A DNA stretch of 8,623 bases from Chloroflexota bacterium. GTDB lineage: Bacteria > Chloroflexota > UBA5177 > JANWHV01. Where the stretch lies: assembly GCA_025924845.1 (NCBI GenBank), contig JAICHN010000223.1, forward strand, positions 1-8,623, given 5' to 3'. The position numbers and the translations under genes are program-made. The notes below the pieces were generated by a model that made no database searches, was not told where the DNA came from, and saw only the letters and a list, made by a program, of their open reading frames with translations. How positions within the stretch are numbered: the stretch's first letter is position 1; the number at the start of each line of letters is the position of its first letter. Shown piece by piece: positions 6,526 through 8,623 of this stretch.

Positions 6526-7932
6526 ATGATCTTTCCCACCCTGGAATTCGCCACCTTCTTCACCTTCGTACTTCCCGTATCCTGGGCATTGATGCCATGG
6601 CCGCGATTTTGGAAGCCATTCCTGATCCTGGCCAGCTATGTCTTCTATGGCAGCGCCGATCCCCGGTTCGTATTGCTGCTGGCTGGTTGCACGCTGTGGA
6701 ATCAGGGGAACGCGCTCCTTCTGGCGCGCGTCCCGCGTGGCGAAAAAACGGCCAGGTGGATCTTGACTGCCGCCATCGCCGGGGACCTGGGCCTGCTCGG
6801 CTGGTTCAAGTACTACGGCTTCTTCGTCGGGAGCATGGCCGACCTCGCCGCGCGCTTCGGCTTTGTCCTACCCATACCGCTCCTGCAATTGGCGCTGCCA
6901 ATCGGCATTTCCTTTTTTACGTTCCAGGCGATGTCATACATAATCGACGTCTATCGGGGTGATTGCGCCCCGGTACGGATGATCGATTTCGCCCTGTATC
7001 TCAGCTTCTTTCCTCATCTAATCGCCGGCCCGATAGTAAGAGTCAGCGAACTGGTACCTCAATTTTCGTCGCCGCGCGATCCTCGGCGCATCGAAGCCGT
7101 TCGCGCCTTTGGCCTGATCGCCGGGGGTCTGCTCAAGAAGGTGCTGCTGGCCGATCCGATCTCAACCCAATTAGTCGACCCGGTGTTCGGCTCGCCGCTC
7201 CTTCACTCGCGAACGGACGTTATCGTAGCCATGTATGCCTACGCGGTGCAGATCTACTGCGATTTCTCTGCCTATTCCGACATGGCTATCGGCCTCGCCC
7301 TCTTACTCGGCTTTCAATTTCCCCAGAACTTCGATCGACCGTACACGGCGGTGTCACTTCAGGACTTCTGGCGGCGCTGGCACATGAGCCTTTCGCGCTG
7401 GCTGCGCGACTATCTCTACATCAGCCTCGGCGGTAATCGTCGTGGCCGACGCCGCACCTACGTGAACCTCATGGCCACCATGCTGCTGGGCGGGCTCTGG
7501 CATGGCGCCGCCTGGAAGTTTGCCTTCTGGGGTGGATTGCACGGGACCGGCCTGGCTGCCGAACGCTGGTGGGATGAGCGGCGGGGCTCCAGAGTCATTC
7601 ATCGTCCCTGGCTGAGGAGACTGCTCACCTTCCACTTCGTCTGCTTCACCTGGCTCTTTTTCCGAGCCGACAACGTGAGCGATGTCGGCGAACTGGCACG
7701 ACGCCTCTTTCAGAACGGGGGCGAAACGGCGCTTACTCCGGAGGTCGCGCTCGCCGTCGTCGCCGGCCTGGCTATTCAGTTCTTTCCTACCGAACCGCTG
7801 CACCTGGCGCGAAGCCTATTCGCGCGGGGTGGTCCCGTGTTACAGGGACTCGGGGTAGCGGCGGTCCTCGTGATCACCGGCGTTCTCGTCACTGGACCAG
7901 GAGTTGCTCCGTTCATTTACTATCGCTTCTAA
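6526..7932 (+). CDS. MBOAT-family O-acyltransferase (AlgI/DltB-like)
   Basis: Polytopic membrane enzyme of 468 aa. Members of this family move acyl groups, usually acetyl, across the membrane onto surface polymers such as alginate, teichoic acid or other glycans. Family signatures are PIGISFFTFQAMSYIIDVYRG, FFPHLIAGPIVR, YCDFSAYSDMAIGLALLLGF, FWRRWHMSLSRWLRDYLYI with H286, and LLGGLWHGAAWKF with the invariant catalytic H326. The C-terminus FIYYRF is also typical. Many hydrophobic segments fill the chain. The start at ATG 6526 gives MIFPTLEFATFFTFVLPV, which matches the family's normal N-terminus. The upstream extension to a TTG at 6451 is polar and unlikely. The ribosome site is weak. The next gene begins 19 nt downstream, and the pair is probably one operon. 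The acyl acceptor cannot be told from sequence, and no glycan synthesis gene is in the window. Confidence 0.93.
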   Translation: MIFPTLEFATFFTFVLPVSWALMPWPRFWKPFLILASYVFYGSADPRFVLLLAGCTLWNQGNALLLARVPRGEKTARWILTAAIAGDLGLLGWFKYYGFFVGSMADLAARFGFVLPIPLLQLALPIGISFFTFQAMSYIIDVYRGDCAPVRMIDFALYLSFFPHLIAGPIVRVSELVPQFSSPRDPRRIEAVRAFGLIAGGLLKKVLLADPISTQLVDPVFGSPLLHSRTDVIVAMYAYAVQIYCDFSAYSDMAIGLALLLGFQFPQNFDRPYTAVSLQDFWRRWHMSLSRWLRDYLYISLGGNRRGRRRTYVNLMATMLLGGLWHGAAWKFAFWGGLHGTGLAAERWWDERRGSRVIHRPWLRRLLTFHFVCFTWLFFRADNVSDVGELARRLFQNGGETALTPEVALAVVAGLAIQFFPTEPLHLARSLFARGGPVLQGLGVAAVLVITGVLVTGPGVAPFIYYRF

Positions 7933-7951
7933 ACTCCGCCAAGGATCGTGC

Positions 7952-8623
7952 ATGTCTTTATTGATTAACCTCGACCAACCCGCATCCGTCGAAGCCCCGT
8001 CGCCGGCACGCCCCCGTGACCTTCCGCCAGTGCCCACCACGCGGCACCTGACCCGTATCACCGAGGACTCGCCGACCAGCAGCATACGGAACGTGTTGTT
8101 CGCACTGGCCATCGGCATTACCCTGTCCACGTTATTGGGCGCTCGCGGTATCGTACACGCAGGCAAAGGTATGGACGATGGGCCGGCGCGCACCGTCACG
8201 CTGTCGGTTGGCGATGCCGCGCTTAATCTGGCCACTGCCTTGCACGTGTCCTGGCCGTGGGACCGGGCAGAGGAGGCTTTGGGACGCGCTTCACAGCCCG
8301 CCGTACCGCCGCTTTTGGCCATGGGACCGGACTTCGGAAGTCCTACATCTCTAGGCACGGTTGCGCCGACCGCTCCTCTCAACCGGGGCGGCCTGGCGAT
8401 GCTTCCCGCAGGTACGGCGACGCCCTCGGCTACGCCTGTTCGCCGAGCCACCCGGACTGCCACGGCCACCGCGCACGCCGGGCAGATGAAGTCGAGCCGT
8501 CGCGGCCCTTCGAGCGGACCCACTTTTTATCCGCAGCACCCTACCTCTACCGCGACCCCAACCGCCCACGCCCCACGGCATACGCCAACCGCCAAACCTA
8601 CAAAGCGGCTACACGCGGGTCCG
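7952..8623 (+). CDS. Membrane-anchored probable SGNH/DUF459-type partner of the MBOAT protein, partial
   Basis: Open from ATG 7952 to the right edge (224 codons, no stop). AAGGAT at 7941-7946 is a suitable ribosome site. A Pro-rich cytoplasmic tail (1-45) precedes one membrane helix at about 47-64 (NVLFALAIGITLSTLLGA). The following segment, ending in ALHVSWPWDRAEEALG (about 65-111), resembles the region before the SGNH hydrolase domain in DUF459 (COG2845) proteins. These often sit beside AlgI/DltB-like acyltransferases and are thought to complete acyl transfer outside the membrane. From about 135 onward comes a Thr/Pro/Ala/Arg-rich linker (TATPSATP, RTATATAH, TSTATPTAH). Any catalytic GDS motif would be beyond the window, so the enzyme identity is inferred from gene context and weak similarity. 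It could instead be a simple membrane-anchored stalk protein. Confidence 0.65.
   Translation, partial: MSLLINLDQPASVEAPSPARPRDLPPVPTTRHLTRITEDSPTSSIRNVLFALAIGITLSTLLGARGIVHAGKGMDDGPARTVTLSVGDAALNLATALHVSWPWDRAEEALGRASQPAVPPLLAMGPDFGSPTSLGTVAPTAPLNRGGLAMLPAGTATPSATPVRRATRTATATAHAGQMKSSRRGPSSGPTFYPQHPTSTATPTAHAPRHTPTAKPTKRLHAGP

Noticed and set aside
7840..8523. 227-aa minus-strand reading frame
   Set aside because: It overlaps the end of the MBOAT gene and the downstream partner gene, which has a ribosome site, a membrane helix and operon context on the plus strand.

Overview
The window is GC-rich, gene-dense bacterial DNA. Long Thr/Pro-rich extracytoplasmic stalks on a membrane Ser/Thr kinase and on the last protein, with the recJ, rel and dprA housekeeping genes, suggest a Chloroflexota genome. 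That assignment is inferred from style and composition; no marker gene here proves it. No tRNA, rRNA, CRISPR array, insertion sequence or phage gene was seen.

Left part (1-2570, minus strand): recJ, a divergent single-strand DNA exonuclease, lies upstream of rel, a (p)ppGpp hydrolase/synthetase cut by the left edge. The 78-nt gap between them holds a perfect TATAAT and a 7-bp inverted repeat next to the rel start, so rel probably has its own promoter.

Middle (2571-4326, plus strand): a compact divergent promoter region separates recJ from a two-gene unit. That unit is an unrecognised 153-aa helical protein followed 11 nt later by dprA, the RecA loader for incoming single-stranded DNA. RecJ, DprA and perhaps the unknown protein form a DNA recombination/uptake neighbourhood. 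The dprA stop codon overlaps the stop codon of the convergent kinase gene inside a strong potential hairpin.

Right part (4323-8623): a PknB-like transmembrane Ser/Thr kinase (minus strand) with about 250 residues of Thr/Pro-rich ectodomain in place of PASTA domains faces a divergent pair on the plus strand. The pair is an AlgI/DltB-type membrane-bound O-acyltransferase (MBOAT) and, 19 nt downstream, a one-pass membrane protein cut by the right edge. The latter looks like the SGNH/DUF459-type partner often found beside such acyltransferases. Together they probably O-acylate a cell-surface glycan. Two adjacent inverted repeats lie between the kinase and the pair and are candidate shared control sites.

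All space is accounted for: the only non-coding stretches are 753-830, 2571-2764, 6357-6525 and short gaps of under 20 nt. The most interesting hypothesis is that the kinase, the acyltransferase and its partner form one surface-modification locus. It rests on gene placement, shared Thr/Pro linkers and the intergenic dyads, and is not established.
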